From CAVUPF01 sp963743285 (GTDB taxonomy: Bacteria; Actinomycetota; Thermoleophilia; Solirubrobacterales; 70-9): a stretch of DNA of 64,000 nt. This document shows positions 16,102 through 25,051 of the stretch, in pieces. Position 1 is the stretch's first letter, and each line of letters opens with the position of its first letter. The translations under genes were made by a program, and so were the position numbers. Below the pieces are notes generated by a model. It did no database searches. It saw nothing but the letters and a program-made list of their open reading frames with translations, and had not been told where the DNA came from. The stretch is taken from the NCBI GenBank assembly GCA_963743285.1, contig CAVUPF010000008.1, positions 167,644 to 231,643 on the forward strand. The letters run 5' to 3'.

Positions 16102-18381
16102 ATGAGGTTGATCGTCACCGAGAAGAACAACAGCGCCAAGAAGATCGCCGAGATCCTCGGCGCCGCAAGCGGCGGCCCGGCCACCGACCAATCCTTCAAA
16201 GTCCCCTACTACACCTGGACCGACGCCGGTGGGGAGCAGATGTCGATCGGCCTCAAGGGCCACGTGCTCGGCCCCGCCTTCCCCGAGGGCTACTCGAACT
16301 GGCAGAAGACCGACCTGCACGAGCTGATCGACGCCGAGCTGATCAAGGAACCGACCGACAAAAACGTCGTCAAGGCGATCAAGAAAGTCGCCAAGGAGGC
16401 CGACGAGCTGGTGATCGCCACCGACTTCGACCGCGAGGGCGAGCTGATCGGCCTCGAGGCGCTGGAGGAGATGCTCGACGCCAACCCGGCGCTCGGCTCG
16501 CGCGAGGGGACCCGCGACGGCAGCCTGCGGATCAAGCGCGCCCGCTACTCGGCCCTCACCAAGGAGGAGATCGAGCGCGCCTTTGACAACCTCGACGAGC
16601 TCTCCTACCCGCTCGCCAACGCCGGCGCCGCTCGCCAGGACATCGACCTGCTCTGGGGCGCGACCCTGACTCGCGCCGTCTCGCTCGCGACGCGGCGCTT
16701 CGGCTCCAACTTCCTCTCGGTCGGCCGCGTCCAGAGCCCCACCCTGGGGCTGATCGTCGAGCGCGAGATGGAGCGCCGCGCCCACGTCGCCAAACCGTTC
16801 TGGGAGCTGCTCGCCCGCTTCCAGCACCCCGACGGGGCGTTCGAGGCCCACCACGCGGTCGACAAATTCTGGGAGCGCTCCGAGGTCGACGCGGCGCTGG
16901 CCGGCACCGCCAGCCCCGGCACGGTCCGCTCGGTCACCGCGAAAAAGAACACCCGCAAGCCGCCGGCCCCCTACAACACGACCGCCTTCACCACCGACGC
17001 CTCCAGCCGCCTCGGCATCACCCCGGCCAGCGCGATGCGGATCGCCGAGGACCTCTACATGGACGGCTTTATCTCCTACCCGCGCACCGACAACACCGTC
17101 TACCCGCCTTCCCTGCCGGTCCGCGAGCTGGTCGCCTCCCTGGTCCGCGTCAAGGAGTTCTCCGCCGCCGCCGGCCTGCTCGACGGCGAGCTGAAGCCCA
17201 CCCGCGGCAAAAAAGAGACGACCGACCACCCACCGATCTACCCGACCCAGGCGATCCACCCGGGCGCCCTGGAGGGCCCCAGGCGGCGCGTCTATGAGCT
17301 CGTCGTGCGCCGCTTCCTCGCCACCTTCAGCCCGCCGATGATCACCGAGTCCACCCGCGCCGACATCGAGGCCGGCTCGCAGTCCTACTTCGTGCGCGGC
17401 TCGGTAGTCGTCGATCCCGGCTACGCCGGCATCTACACCTACGCCCGCTCCGCCGATGAGGAGATCCCCAAACTCGCAGAGAGCCAGCGGCTCGAGCTCG
17501 ACGGCGAGCCCTGGATCCTCGACAAGGAGACCCAGCCGCCCTCGCGGCTCTCCCAGGGCAAGCTGATCGAGATGATGGACGAGCGCGGCCTCGGCACCAA
17601 GGCGACCCGCGCCGACATCATCCAGAAGCTGTATGACCGCGGCTACGTCTACGCCAACCCGCCGGTCCCCTCGGAGACCGGGATCGCGATGTATGAGGCG
17701 TTCAAGCGCTACGTGCCGCGGATGGCGACGCCGGAGATGACCGCCCAGCTCGAGCAGGAGATGGACCACATCGCCGCCGGCGAGATGACCAAGGACGGCG
17801 TCGTCGGCGACAGCCGCGACCTCCTGCACCGGACCTGGTCGGAGATCGACTCCAGCCGCGAGGACCTGGCGAAGGTCGTCTGGGCGGGGATGGACCAGGA
17901 CCGCATCCTCGGCCCCTGCAAGGTCTGCGAAGAGGCGGGCCGCACCAAGGAGGACGGCTCGCCCCACATGCTGCGCATCATCCGCGCCAAAAAATCGGGC
18001 AAACGCTTCGTCGGCTGCTCGGGCTGGAGCGCCGATGACCCGAGCTCCTGCGATCAGACCTTTCCGCTGCCCCAGCGCGGCGATGTCTTCCGCCTCGAGG
18101 ATCGCTGCTCGGTCTGCGGCCAGACTCCGCGGCTGAAAGTCGTCCCCTTCCGCGGTCGCCCCTGGAACCTCTGCCTCAACGACGAGTGCGAGTCGATGCA
18201 GGAGATGAAGAAGCGCCGCGCCGAGCGCGAAGCCGCCCGGGCGGCGAAAGAGGCGATGGAGAAGCAGCCGCTGCCGGATGGCTCCGAGGACGGGGCGGTG
18301 CCGGCCAAGGCGAAGACGGCGACCAAGGCCGACACCGGCACCCGTCGCCGCAAACGCGCCAAAGCCGCGGCCAAAGGTTGA
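16102..18381 (+). CDS. topA: DNA topoisomerase I (type IA), archaeal-like form
   Basis: A 759-residue type IA topoisomerase that relaxes negative supercoils through a 5'-phosphotyrosine. Toprim begins at residue 1 (LIVTEKNNSAKKIAEIL) with ATDFDREGELIG as the acidic metal site. The catalytic tyrosine is Y326 in FISYPRTDN. Zinc-ribbon-like C..C pairs appear in the C-terminal domain (CKVCEE, CSVCGQ), and a Lys/Arg/Ala-rich tail ends the protein. The N-terminus resembles archaeal TopA more than E. coli-type. TACCCT lies 9 nt before the ATG. It is followed closely by tmk and holB. Confidence 0.95.
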   Translation: MRLIVTEKNNSAKKIAEILGAASGGPATDQSFKVPYYTWTDAGGEQMSIGLKGHVLGPAFPEGYSNWQKTDLHELIDAELIKEPTDKNVVKAIKKVAKEADELVIATDFDREGELIGLEALEEMLDANPALGSREGTRDGSLRIKRARYSALTKEEIERAFDNLDELSYPLANAGAARQDIDLLWGATLTRAVSLATRRFGSNFLSVGRVQSPTLGLIVEREMERRAHVAKPFWELLARFQHPDGAFEAHHAVDKFWERSEVDAALAGTASPGTVRSVTAKKNTRKPPAPYNTTAFTTDASSRLGITPASAMRIAEDLYMDGFISYPRTDNTVYPPSLPVRELVASLVRVKEFSAAAGLLDGELKPTRGKKETTDHPPIYPTQAIHPGALEGPRRRVYELVVRRFLATFSPPMITESTRADIEAGSQSYFVRGSVVVDPGYAGIYTYARSADEEIPKLAESQRLELDGEPWILDKETQPPSRLSQGKLIEMMDERGLGTKATRADIIQKLYDRGYVYANPPVPSETGIAMYEAFKRYVPRMATPEMTAQLEQEMDHIAAGEMTKDGVVGDSRDLLHRTWSEIDSSREDLAKVVWAGMDQDRILGPCKVCEEAGRTKEDGSPHMLRIIRAKKSGKRFVGCSGWSADDPSSCDQTFPLPQRGDVFRLEDRCSVCGQTPRLKVVPFRGRPWNLCLNDECESMQEMKKRRAEREAARAAKEAMEKQPLPDGSEDGAVPAKAKTATKADTGTRRRKRAKAAAKG

Positions 18382-18393
18382 GGCCGCCGGGCG

Positions 18394-18983
18394 TTGTTCA
18401 TCTCCTTGGAGGGGATCGACGGCTCGGGGAAGAGCACCCAGGCGCGCCTGCTGGCTGAGGCGCTCGGCCCCGAGACACTGCTGATCCGCGAGCCGGGGGG
18501 GACCGATGCCGCGGAGCGGATCCGCGACCTGCTTTCCGACCCGGGCCTCTCGCTTGACCCCTTCGCCGAACTGCTCCTCTTCTCGGCCGCCCGCGCCGAC
18601 CTTCTAGCTCGTGTGATCCGCCCCGCTATCGAGGCCGGCACGGACGTCGTCGCCGACCGCTTCGCCGATTCCAGCATCGCCTACCAGGGCGCTGCCCGCG
18701 GCCTTGGGATGAGCTACGTCCTTTCGCTGACCGACACGATGATCGACGGCCTCTGGCCCGACCTCACCGTGCTGCTGGCGCTCGATCCCGAGGTCGGGCT
18801 CGGCCGGGCGGGGGAGAGGACCGCCTGGAGTCCGAGGGGGTCGAGCTGCAGCGCGCCGTTGCCGAGGCCTACGGGGAGATAGCCAAGATCGCCTCCGACC
18901 GAGTCGCCGTGGTCGATGCCGGCGGCAGCGTCGAGGAGGTGCACGAGCGGGTGCTGGAGGCAGTTCGGGGCCGGGCCGAGTGA
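18394..18983 (+). CDS. tmk: Thymidylate kinase, interrupted by a one-base frameshift
   Basis: dTMP kinase supplying dTDP. FISLEGIDGSGKSTQARLL (P-loop), REPGGTDAAERIR, the DR-type LID/substrate block VVADRFADSSIAYQGAARGLG and a C-terminal helix are recognisable. Codons read normally to about 18817, then the frame changes: DRLESEGVELQRAVAEAY and the rest continue to TGA at 18981-18983 in the next frame. One missing G in the G-rich run near 18812-18825 explains it. Unrepaired, translation stops at 18882. TTG start, 12 bp after topA. As the enzyme is essential, an assembly error is likely. Confidence 0.85.
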
Positions 18984-18993
18984 ACGAGCCTCG

Positions 18994-20115
18994 ATGACAA
19001 CCGTCCTCGAGCAGAGCACCGCCCACCAGCCGCGCGCCAGGCTCGCCCTGGCCGCGGCGCTCGCCTCAGGCCCATCGCACGCCTACCTCTTCGGTGGTCC
19101 GCGCGGGGCCGGCAAGCGCGCCGCCGCCCGCGCCTTCGCGTCCGAACTCCTCGCCGCCGGCGTCGAGGACCCCGACGACACCCGCCGCCGCGCCCTGCTC
19201 GATCCCTCCCCCCATCCCGACCTCGTCTGGCTCGCCCCGCGCGGCGCCCAGCACCTGCTCGAGGACGTCCGCGAGCGGGTGATCCGCGCCGCCTCCTACC
19301 GGCCCTTCGAGGGCGGGCGGCGCGTCTTCGTCATCGAGGCGGCCGAGGCACTGCGCGACGAGAGCCAGAACGCGCTGCTGAAGACACTCGAGGAGCCGCC
19401 GCTCTACGTCCACCTGATCCTCCTCACCTCCGAGCCGGAGGCGCTGTTGGAGACCGTTGCTTCGCGCTGCCAGCAGGTCGACTTCGCCCCCCTGCCGGTG
19501 GACGCGATCGAGGCGGCGCTGAGCGGCGATCTGGATCCCGGCGAGCCCACCCCGAGCCCCGACGAGATCGCCGCCGCGGCGCGCCTCTCGGCGGGAGACC
19601 TCGAGCGCGCCCGCCTGCTCCTCACGCAGCGGGGGAGGGAGATCTGCGCCGAGGCCGAGCGCTGCGCCACTGCCGCGCTCGGCGGCCGCTCTGCAGATGC
19701 TCCCTGGAAGCAGCTGCTCGACAGCGCCGAGGCGCTCGGCGAGGAGGCTGGAGCCGCGACCCGCGAAGTGCTGGAGGAGGAGTCCTCGGTCGGGCTGAAG
19801 CACAGCGCCCGCGACATCGCCGAGGAGTCAAAGCGAGCTGCCCGCCGCCGCCGCACCGAGATCCTCGACCTCGGCCTCGAGCTGAGCGCCGCCTGGTTTC
19901 GCGACCTCGCCGCCGTCGCCTCGGGCGCCCCCGAGGTCGCCTACAACCAGGATCGCATCGCGCAGCTTCAATCCCAGGCAGCCGACCTGGACCCCGCCGC
20001 CGCGCGCCGAGCCGCCGAGCTGGTCCAAGACACCCGCCGCCGCCTCGAGCTGAACGTCTCCGAGGAGCTTGCCCTGGAGGCCCTCTTCTTCCGCCTGGAA
20101 AGCTCGGTCGGATGA
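18994..20115 (+). CDS. holB: DNA polymerase III subunit delta'
   Basis: A 373-residue clamp-loader subunit. The AAA+ N-terminal part has an unusually intact Walker-A-like GGPRGAGKRAAARAF and the conserved ALLKTLEEPP loop, followed by SRC (VASRCQQVDF) of the arginine-finger region. It opens the sliding clamp with HolA and DnaX. ATG at 18994 follows the tmk stop by 10 bp, so topA-tmk-holB look co-transcribed; tmk-holB adjacency is common in bacteria. The zinc-binding cysteines often present in delta' are not evident. Confidence 0.9.
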   Translation: MTTVLEQSTAHQPRARLALAAALASGPSHAYLFGGPRGAGKRAAARAFASELLAAGVEDPDDTRRRALLDPSPHPDLVWLAPRGAQHLLEDVRERVIRAASYRPFEGGRRVFVIEAAEALRDESQNALLKTLEEPPLYVHLILLTSEPEALLETVASRCQQVDFAPLPVDAIEAALSGDLDPGEPTPSPDEIAAAARLSAGDLERARLLLTQRGREICAEAERCATAALGGRSADAPWKQLLDSAEALGEEAGAATREVLEEESSVGLKHSARDIAEESKRAARRRRTEILDLGLELSAAWFRDLAAVASGAPEVAYNQDRIAQLQSQAADLDPAAARRAAELVQDTRRRLELNVSEELALEALFFRLESSVG

Positions 20116-20211
20116 CTTGGACCGGATGCCGTGAAGCGGGTCGCGCTGGGGCGCGGTAAGGGCATCCGCCCACCAGCGCCGCGGGCAGCCGCGCCCCCTA
20201 TCGCCCCGGGC

Positions 20212-20658
20212 TCAGGCGACTTCCCCGGGGCGCTCGCCTGTGCGTAGCGCTTCGGAGTCTTTGCCGTTGCGCTCTTGAGCTGCCTGCTCACGGGCCTTTT
20301 CAAGGGCGCGCTCCTGGGCCAGGCGGGTTATCTGGGCCGCCTGTCGGGACATGATCACACTGAAGTTGAGCGCCAGGCCGAGCAGCAACAGCAAGACGAT
20401 CGAGAAGAGGGCGACGTTGGTGTTGCGGACGCCCATCGCGTCGGCGAGCGCTCCCAAAAGCCCCGGGAAGGCCGCGCCGGCCAGCATCCCCAGTCCCGCC
20501 ACGAACCAGACCACGCTGTAGCGCTCCTGCAGGCGGTCGCGGCGGATCAGCTCGAGGATCATCGCCATGAAGGCGATCGCGATCGCCGCCGCCAGGATCC
20601 GTGTCTGCGGGGTCAGGTTGACCTTCGGGGCCTGGGCGGCGAGCACGATCCCGCTCAT
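20212..20658 (-). CDS. DUF2304 small membrane protein
   Basis: A 148-residue protein with three hydrophobic segments (about 20-38, 50-70 and 80-102) and a charged C-terminal coiled-coil-like tail (QAAQITRLAQERALEKAREQ). DUF2304 proteins typically sit next to polyprenyl-phosphate glycosyltransferases, as here: its ATG overlaps the GT2 stop by the ATGA junction at 20655-20658. It may help transfer or flip the lipid-linked sugar, but the function is not established. Confidence 0.85.
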   Translation of the reverse strand: MSGIVLAAQAPKVNLTPQTRILAAAIAIAFMAMILELIRRDRLQERYSVVWFVAGLGMLAGAAFPGLLGALADAMGVRNTNVALFSIVLLLLLGLALNFSVIMSRQAAQITRLAQERALEKAREQAAQERNGKDSEALRTGERPGEVA

Positions 20659-21479
20659 CGCTCCGCCTCGACGCTGTTCCCCAGGCGACCTGCCTCACCG
20701 GGCGTGCGCGGGCTCCCGTCATCTCGCTCCGCGGCCTCCAACGGCCGCGGGCGGAACTGACCCACCACCAGCACGATCATCCCCTTGAAGATGAAGAAGG
20801 CCGAGCGCAGCGGGGTCAGGAAGGAGTGCCCGCCCGCCCGCTCCAGCATCTGCACCGGCACCTCCTCGACCCGCAGTCCCTGGCGCACCGCCAGCTGCAG
20901 CGACTCGATCTCGGCGAAGTCCGGCGAGTAGTGCTCGCTGAACAGCGCCATCACCCGCCGGTTCGCCGCCCGCATCCCGCTCGTCGTGTCGGTGAAGTGC
21001 TGCCGTGTCGCCAGGGTGAGGAAGAAGCGAAAGACGCTGGTCCCGATCCGCCGCGAGAGCGTCGGCCTGTAACTGTCGCTCTGCCCCGCCTCCCCCGCAG
21101 CTCCGCCGCGCGGCGCCTCGCGGCGCTCCTGGTAGCGCGACCCGATCACCAGGTCGGCGCGGTCGGCGGCGACCTCCTCCAGCAGTCGCGCCACCTCGCG
21201 CGCCGGGTGCTGGCCGTCCGCGTCCAGGTGGGCGCAGAGGTCATAGCCCTCGCGCAGCGCGTACAGATAGCCGGTCTGAAGCGCCGCCCCCAGCCCCTGG
21301 TTAAAGGGCAGCGAGGCGACCAGCGCTCCAGCCCCCCGCGCCCGCGCCGCGGTCGCGTCTGCCGAGCCGTCGTCGATGACCAGCAGGTCGGCCTCCGGCA
21401 TAGCCGCGCGCACGTCGCCGATCACCGCCGCGATCGAGGCCTCCTCATTCCAGGCGGGGATGAAGACCAGCGTGCGCAC
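20655..21479 (-). CDS. Family 2 glycosyltransferase (polyprenyl-phosphate type)
   Basis: A 274-residue GT-A enzyme: VFIPAWNEEASIAAVIGDV, VIDDGSADATAARARG, NQGLGAALQTGYLYA and the metal-binding HLDADGQHP match dolichol-phosphate-mannose-synthase-like GT2 proteins. It likely moves a sugar from an NDP donor to a polyprenyl phosphate. The last 30 residues are charged and follow a hydrophobic stretch (FFIFKGMIVLVVGQ). The start is GTG at 21479, chosen because VRTLVFIPAWNEE fits the family. Operon with DUF2304. Confidence 0.9.
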   Translation of the reverse strand: MRTLVFIPAWNEEASIAAVIGDVRAAMPEADLLVIDDGSADATAARARGAGALVASLPFNQGLGAALQTGYLYALREGYDLCAHLDADGQHPAREVARLLEEVAADRADLVIGSRYQERREAPRGGAAGEAGQSDSYRPTLSRRIGTSVFRFFLTLATRQHFTDTTSGMRAANRRVMALFSEHYSPDFAEIESLQLAVRQGLRVEEVPVQMLERAGGHSFLTPLRSAFFIFKGMIVLVVGQFRPRPLEAAERDDGSPRTPGEAGRLGNSVEAER

Positions 21480-21581
21480 CCGCCCGATTCTCCCACGAAG
21501 CCCAGCCGTCCCCGCACGGCCGCGCCCGCCCCGCGCACCCCAGGCATGGAGTCGACATTCGTTTTGTGTTAGTAAACCTTC

Positions 21582-22883
21582 ATGAGACGGATCGGGATGC
21601 GCCTCTGGCTCTCCGGCGCCTTCGCCGCGGTAAGCCTGATCACGGGCACCGCCGTCTACCTCTTCGGCGCCAATCACCGCGCTCTCGTTGCCGCGGTCCT
21701 GCTCGGCGTCCTCGCCGGCTTCCTGATCGCCGTGGCCATCTCCCACCGCGTTGCCCGCCTCGCCCAGGCGGCCGCTGAGATGGCGGCCGGCTCCTTCGAT
21801 GCCACCCTGGAGGTCTCCGGCCCCGATGAGATCGGCGACCTCGCCCGCGCCCTGGAGTCGATGCGCGCCTCCCTCAAAGAGAGCTTCGGCGTCCTCACCG
21901 CCGACCGCAACAAGCTGGCGGCGATCTTCGACGGCCTCACCGACGCGGTGATGGTCGTCGACGAGGGCGGCTCGGTCCGCTTCTCCAACAGCGCCGCCGC
22001 CAAGCTCCTCGACCACGCCGGGCGCCCCTCCGAGGCCCTGCTTCCCCACCTGCGCCGCGCCGCCTCGGTCGGCTTCGCCGCCCACCCGGCGCTCCGCATC
22101 GGCGACCGGGCCTACTCGATGCAGGCCCGCTCCCTGCCCGATGAGCGCGCCGTCCTCGCCGTCGTTCGCGACCGCACCGAGGAGATGCGCCGCGAGTTCG
22201 CCGAAGCCGACTTCGTCTCCAACGCCGCGCATGAGCTGCGCAACCCGCTCGCCGGGATCTCCGGCGCGATCGAGGTCCTGCAGGGCGGCGCCAAGGACGA
22301 CCCGGAGGCACGCGAGCACTTCCTCGCCCGCCTCTCAGAGGACGCCGAGCGCATGAGCCGCCTCACCCAGGCCCTGCTCACCCTGGCCCGGGTCGAGTCG
22401 CTGGGCGTGGGGGAGACCGAGGTGGTCGACGTCCCGGTCGCGATCCGCGATGTCGCCGCCGCGCTCGAGCCCCCCGAGCACCTCGAGCTGGCGGTCGAGG
22501 TCGAGCCCGATCTCGCTGTCAAGGGCGACCCGACCCTGCTGCGCCAGGTGATGATCGGCCTGCTCACCAACGCCTTCAAGAACACGCCGCCCCCGGGCAC
22601 CGTTACCGTTCGCGCCCGGCGCGACGGCGAGAGAGAGGTGGTCTTGGAGGTGATCGACACAGGAACCGGCATCCCCGCGGCGGAGATCGACCGCGTCTTT
22701 GAGCGCTTCTACCGCCGCACCGAGTCCCGCAAGCAGGAGGGCTTCGGGCTCGGCCTGGCGATCGCCCGCCGCATGGTCGACGTGATGGGGGGCCAGATCG
22801 GCGCCTCCTCGGTCGAGGGGATGGGCAGCACCTTCTGGGTCCGCCTCCCGATCGCCCAGCCCAGCCTCACCCCGGTGGCATGA
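21582..22883 (+). CDS. Sensor histidine kinase
   Basis: A 433-residue kinase with two N-terminal membrane helices (about 8-28 and 34-54) around a very short external loop, a HAMP linker (55-105), a PAS-like segment (110-200), HisKA with H217 in NAAHELRNP, and HATPase_c (LLTNAFKNTPP, DTGTGIP, GFGLGLAIARR). With almost no periplasmic domain, it probably senses the membrane or cytosolic signals. The layout resembles PhoR-type kinases. TAGTAA lies 6 nt before the ATG. The cognate regulator follows after 10 bp. Confidence 0.94.
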   Translation: MRRIGMRLWLSGAFAAVSLITGTAVYLFGANHRALVAAVLLGVLAGFLIAVAISHRVARLAQAAAEMAAGSFDATLEVSGPDEIGDLARALESMRASLKESFGVLTADRNKLAAIFDGLTDAVMVVDEGGSVRFSNSAAAKLLDHAGRPSEALLPHLRRAASVGFAAHPALRIGDRAYSMQARSLPDERAVLAVVRDRTEEMRREFAEADFVSNAAHELRNPLAGISGAIEVLQGGAKDDPEAREHFLARLSEDAERMSRLTQALLTLARVESLGVGETEVVDVPVAIRDVAAALEPPEHLELAVEVEPDLAVKGDPTLLRQVMIGLLTNAFKNTPPPGTVTVRARRDGEREVVLEVIDTGTGIPAAEIDRVFERFYRRTESRKQEGFGLGLAIARRMVDVMGGQIGASSVEGMGSTFWVRLPIAQPSLTPVA

Positions 22884-22893
22884 GGCGAGCGCG

Positions 22894-23598
22894 ATGAGCA
22901 GCGGCCGCATCCTGATCGCCGACGACGAGCCCTCGGTCCGCGACTCGGTCGGCTACGCGCTCGCCCAGGAGGGGTTCGAGGTCACCGGCGCCGCCGACGG
23001 CGATGAGGCGAGCGAGATGCTCGGCAACGGCATCCCCTTCGACCTGCTCATCCTCGACATCATGATGCCCGGCCCGTCGGGCCTCGACATCTGCCGCGAC
23101 GTGCGCTCGCGCAGCGCCGTCCCGATCATCGTCCTCACCGCCAAGGACGCCGAGGTCGACAAGGTGGTCGGCCTGGAGGTCGGCGCCGATGACTACGTCA
23201 CCAAGCCTTTCTCGGTGCGCGAGCTGCTCGGCCGGGTGCGCGCCCAGCTGCGCCGCCGAGAGCTCGACCGCTCCCCGCTCGCCCAGGCCGTCCGCATCGA
23301 GTCCGGCCCGGTGGCGATCGACCTTGTCCGCCACGTCGCCACCGTCCGCGGCGAGCCGGTCAACCTCACCCGCTCGGAGTTCCAGCTGCTGCGCCTGCTG
23401 GTCGGCCGGCCCGGCGAGGTCTTCTCGCGCGGCAAGATCATGGAGGAGCTCTGGCAGACCGAGTTCGACGGCGACGAGCGCGCCTGCGACGTCCATATCT
23501 CCAACCTGCGCCAGAAGGTCGAGCCCGACCCCCAGAACCCCGAGCTGGTCCTGACCGTGCGCGGGGTCGGCTACAAGTTCAGCGGCGCCTCCGCCTGA
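22894..23598 (+). CDS. OmpR/PhoB-type response regulator
   Basis: A 234-residue regulator. The receiver domain has acidic D10-D11, phospho-acceptor D55 (LLILDIMMPG), conserved Thr (IIVLTAKD) and Lys (YVTKPFSVREL). The winged-helix output domain (~135-232) shows LTRSEFQLLRLLV, RACDVHISNLRQKVE and LTVRGVGYKF. Partner of the kinase 10 bp upstream. Target genes are not evident. Confidence 0.95.
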   Translation: MSSGRILIADDEPSVRDSVGYALAQEGFEVTGAADGDEASEMLGNGIPFDLLILDIMMPGPSGLDICRDVRSRSAVPIIVLTAKDAEVDKVVGLEVGADDYVTKPFSVRELLGRVRAQLRRRELDRSPLAQAVRIESGPVAIDLVRHVATVRGEPVNLTRSEFQLLRLLVGRPGEVFSRGKIMEELWQTEFDGDERACDVHISNLRQKVEPDPQNPELVLTVRGVGYKFSGASA

Positions 23599-23608
23599 GC
23601 GCCCCGCC

Positions 23609-24106
23609 ATGACAGCCGCCCCCTCTGACAGCGACCCGAGTCCCGCCCCGCCTGCCCCCGCGCAGCCCGAGGCCATCGAGTTTCGCCCCTCCAAGATGCC
23701 GGGCATGCGCCGCTGGCGCTTCGAGCTCACCGAGACCCACCTGGCGCTGCGCAACATGGCCGTCTTTATGCCCGTGCCGCCCTTCGTGATGCGGTTCTCC
23801 CCCGACATCGTCTTGCCCCTCAGCCAGATCGCGAGCGCCGAGGTCGACCACGACCCGATCCACTCGATCCGCCGCTTCAGCGCCGTCAAGGGCCGCAAGG
23901 TGATCCCTGGCCTTGACCCGTTCTGCGTCTGCTACCTCGACCAGGGGCGTCAGTTCTTCGCCGTCAAGGCGGGCCGCGACGTCCTCGCGGTCAACGTCGA
24001 GGGCCTCAAGCTCCAGCGCCTCACGGTGACCTTCCCCGACCCCGCCTCGATGGTCGACCCCATCGGCCGTGCCCAGGGCGGCCCTACGGTAGTGGGTCGG
24101 TTTTGA
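23609..24106 (+). CDS. Uncharacterised protein downstream of the two-component pair
   Basis: 165 residues beginning with a Pro/Ala/Ser-rich tail (1-24). A compact, strand-rich domain follows (MRRWRFELTETHLALRN, VLPLSQIASAEVDHDP, CVCYLDQGRQFFAVKAGRDVLAVNVEG) whose rhythm suggests a PH-like fold. No signal peptide or membrane helix. It starts 10 bp after the response regulator, so it is probably in the same operon. I do not recognise the family. Confidence 0.7.
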   Translation: MTAAPSDSDPSPAPPAPAQPEAIEFRPSKMPGMRRWRFELTETHLALRNMAVFMPVPPFVMRFSPDIVLPLSQIASAEVDHDPIHSIRRFSAVKGRKVIPGLDPFCVCYLDQGRQFFAVKAGRDVLAVNVEGLKLQRLTVTFPDPASMVDPIGRAQGGPTVVGRF

Positions 24107-24265
24107 GGCTTAAGCCAGGGATGGGCGCGCTACGACGGATGCTGGCACAGCTCGACTAAGTGCTTCGCGTATGGCCCAGGACCAAAAATACGGGCTAAAG
24201 GCCAGGGGCCCTCACCCGCAAAGCAAAGGTACCCGGAATTGCGAAATAGGTCAACCCAGGGATAG

Positions 24266-25000
24266 TCAATGGCGGTAAAGCGCCACGTTGAGCTTGCCGT
24301 CCACCACACACCCGCCTAGGCATGTCGGGATGCCGTAAAGCTGCCGAATCTCGCTCGCTAGCAGAGCTTTTGGCGTCTTGGCGCCTGCTAGGCCCACATC
24401 TTGGCGGAACTCGAACGTAATGGCGCCAGTCAACAGATCTACTAGCTGAAGGGGGTCGGCTGCCTTTGAATCAAGACGGCAAACACTCACGACCGCGAGC
24501 CGCTCCAGCCGTCGATTGACTTCGGCACGGACATCCTGCTCGAAGACGATGTGGTCGGGAGCCGAGTACTTGTCGGCCACGACGGTCACGATTTCTTCTG
24601 GCCGGATGCTCCCAAGGAGAAGTTGCGATGCGAGCTTCTCGTAGGCGAGCCAGGGGCTTGAAAACCGGGCAACGGAATCGGCATCGTCTCGATCCGCGAC
24701 GAAACACGAAAAGTGGGCATCGGAGGCTGCAATTGTCTTTGCAATCTCGCGATAGAAGGGGAGTGATCCCTTGGTGAGGTCGACCCAGTGAATCTCTTGA
24801 TACCAATGGAAGCGATCACGGACCTTCTCAATTTCACGCAAGAGAACGCTGGGCTCGCTCAGCTTGAGGCAGCCAACAGCGAAAAAGCGATCGTGCGAAA
24901 TTGATCCGCTCTCGTCCAGAAACACCATGGCCGTCGGGAGATCCTTCGGAATGGACTTCGCTGCGTCCTTGAAGTTCTTGGGCCTGAAAACGGTTGGCAC
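24266..25000 (-). CDS. DUF3800 (RNase H-like fold) protein
   Basis: A 244-residue DUF3800 protein. The two acidic signatures are MVFLDESGSISHDRFFAVGC (first 20 residues of the domain) and CRLDSKAADPLQLVDLLTGA, which place metal-binding aspartates at either end of an RNase H-like fold. Members occur in defence islands and near mobile DNA, but their biochemical role is unsettled. GTG start, TATGTT 8 nt upstream. Its base composition is visibly lower in GC than neighbours, suggesting acquisition. The 159 bp between it and the upstream gene show no feature. Confidence 0.88.
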   Translation of the reverse strand: MPTVFRPKNFKDAAKSIPKDLPTAMVFLDESGSISHDRFFAVGCLKLSEPSVLLREIEKVRDRFHWYQEIHWVDLTKGSLPFYREIAKTIAASDAHFSCFVADRDDADSVARFSSPWLAYEKLASQLLLGSIRPEEIVTVVADKYSAPDHIVFEQDVRAEVNRRLERLAVVSVCRLDSKAADPLQLVDLLTGAITFEFRQDVGLAGAKTPKALLASEIRQLYGIPTCLGGCVVDGKLNVALYRH

Positions 25001-25051
25001 TGAGGCACAACATAGTCGCCCGATTCAAACCGACCCGAACCCCCGCCGCCC

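Noticed and set aside
15091..17967. Very long minus-strand frame opposite topA
   Set aside because: Only the 15091-16023 part matches a family (sugar epimerase). The rest is antisense to a clear topA and has the Gly/Val/Leu/Asp-rich look of a GC-rich shadow frame.
20655..22319. Long minus-strand frame extending the glycosyltransferase over the histidine kinase
   Set aside because: The GT2 fold begins at GTG 21479. The extension is antisense to a well-conserved kinase.
24107..24265. Possible tRNA or small RNA downstream of the DUF3800 gene
   Set aside because: No cloverleaf or conserved loop; only weak local inverted repeats.
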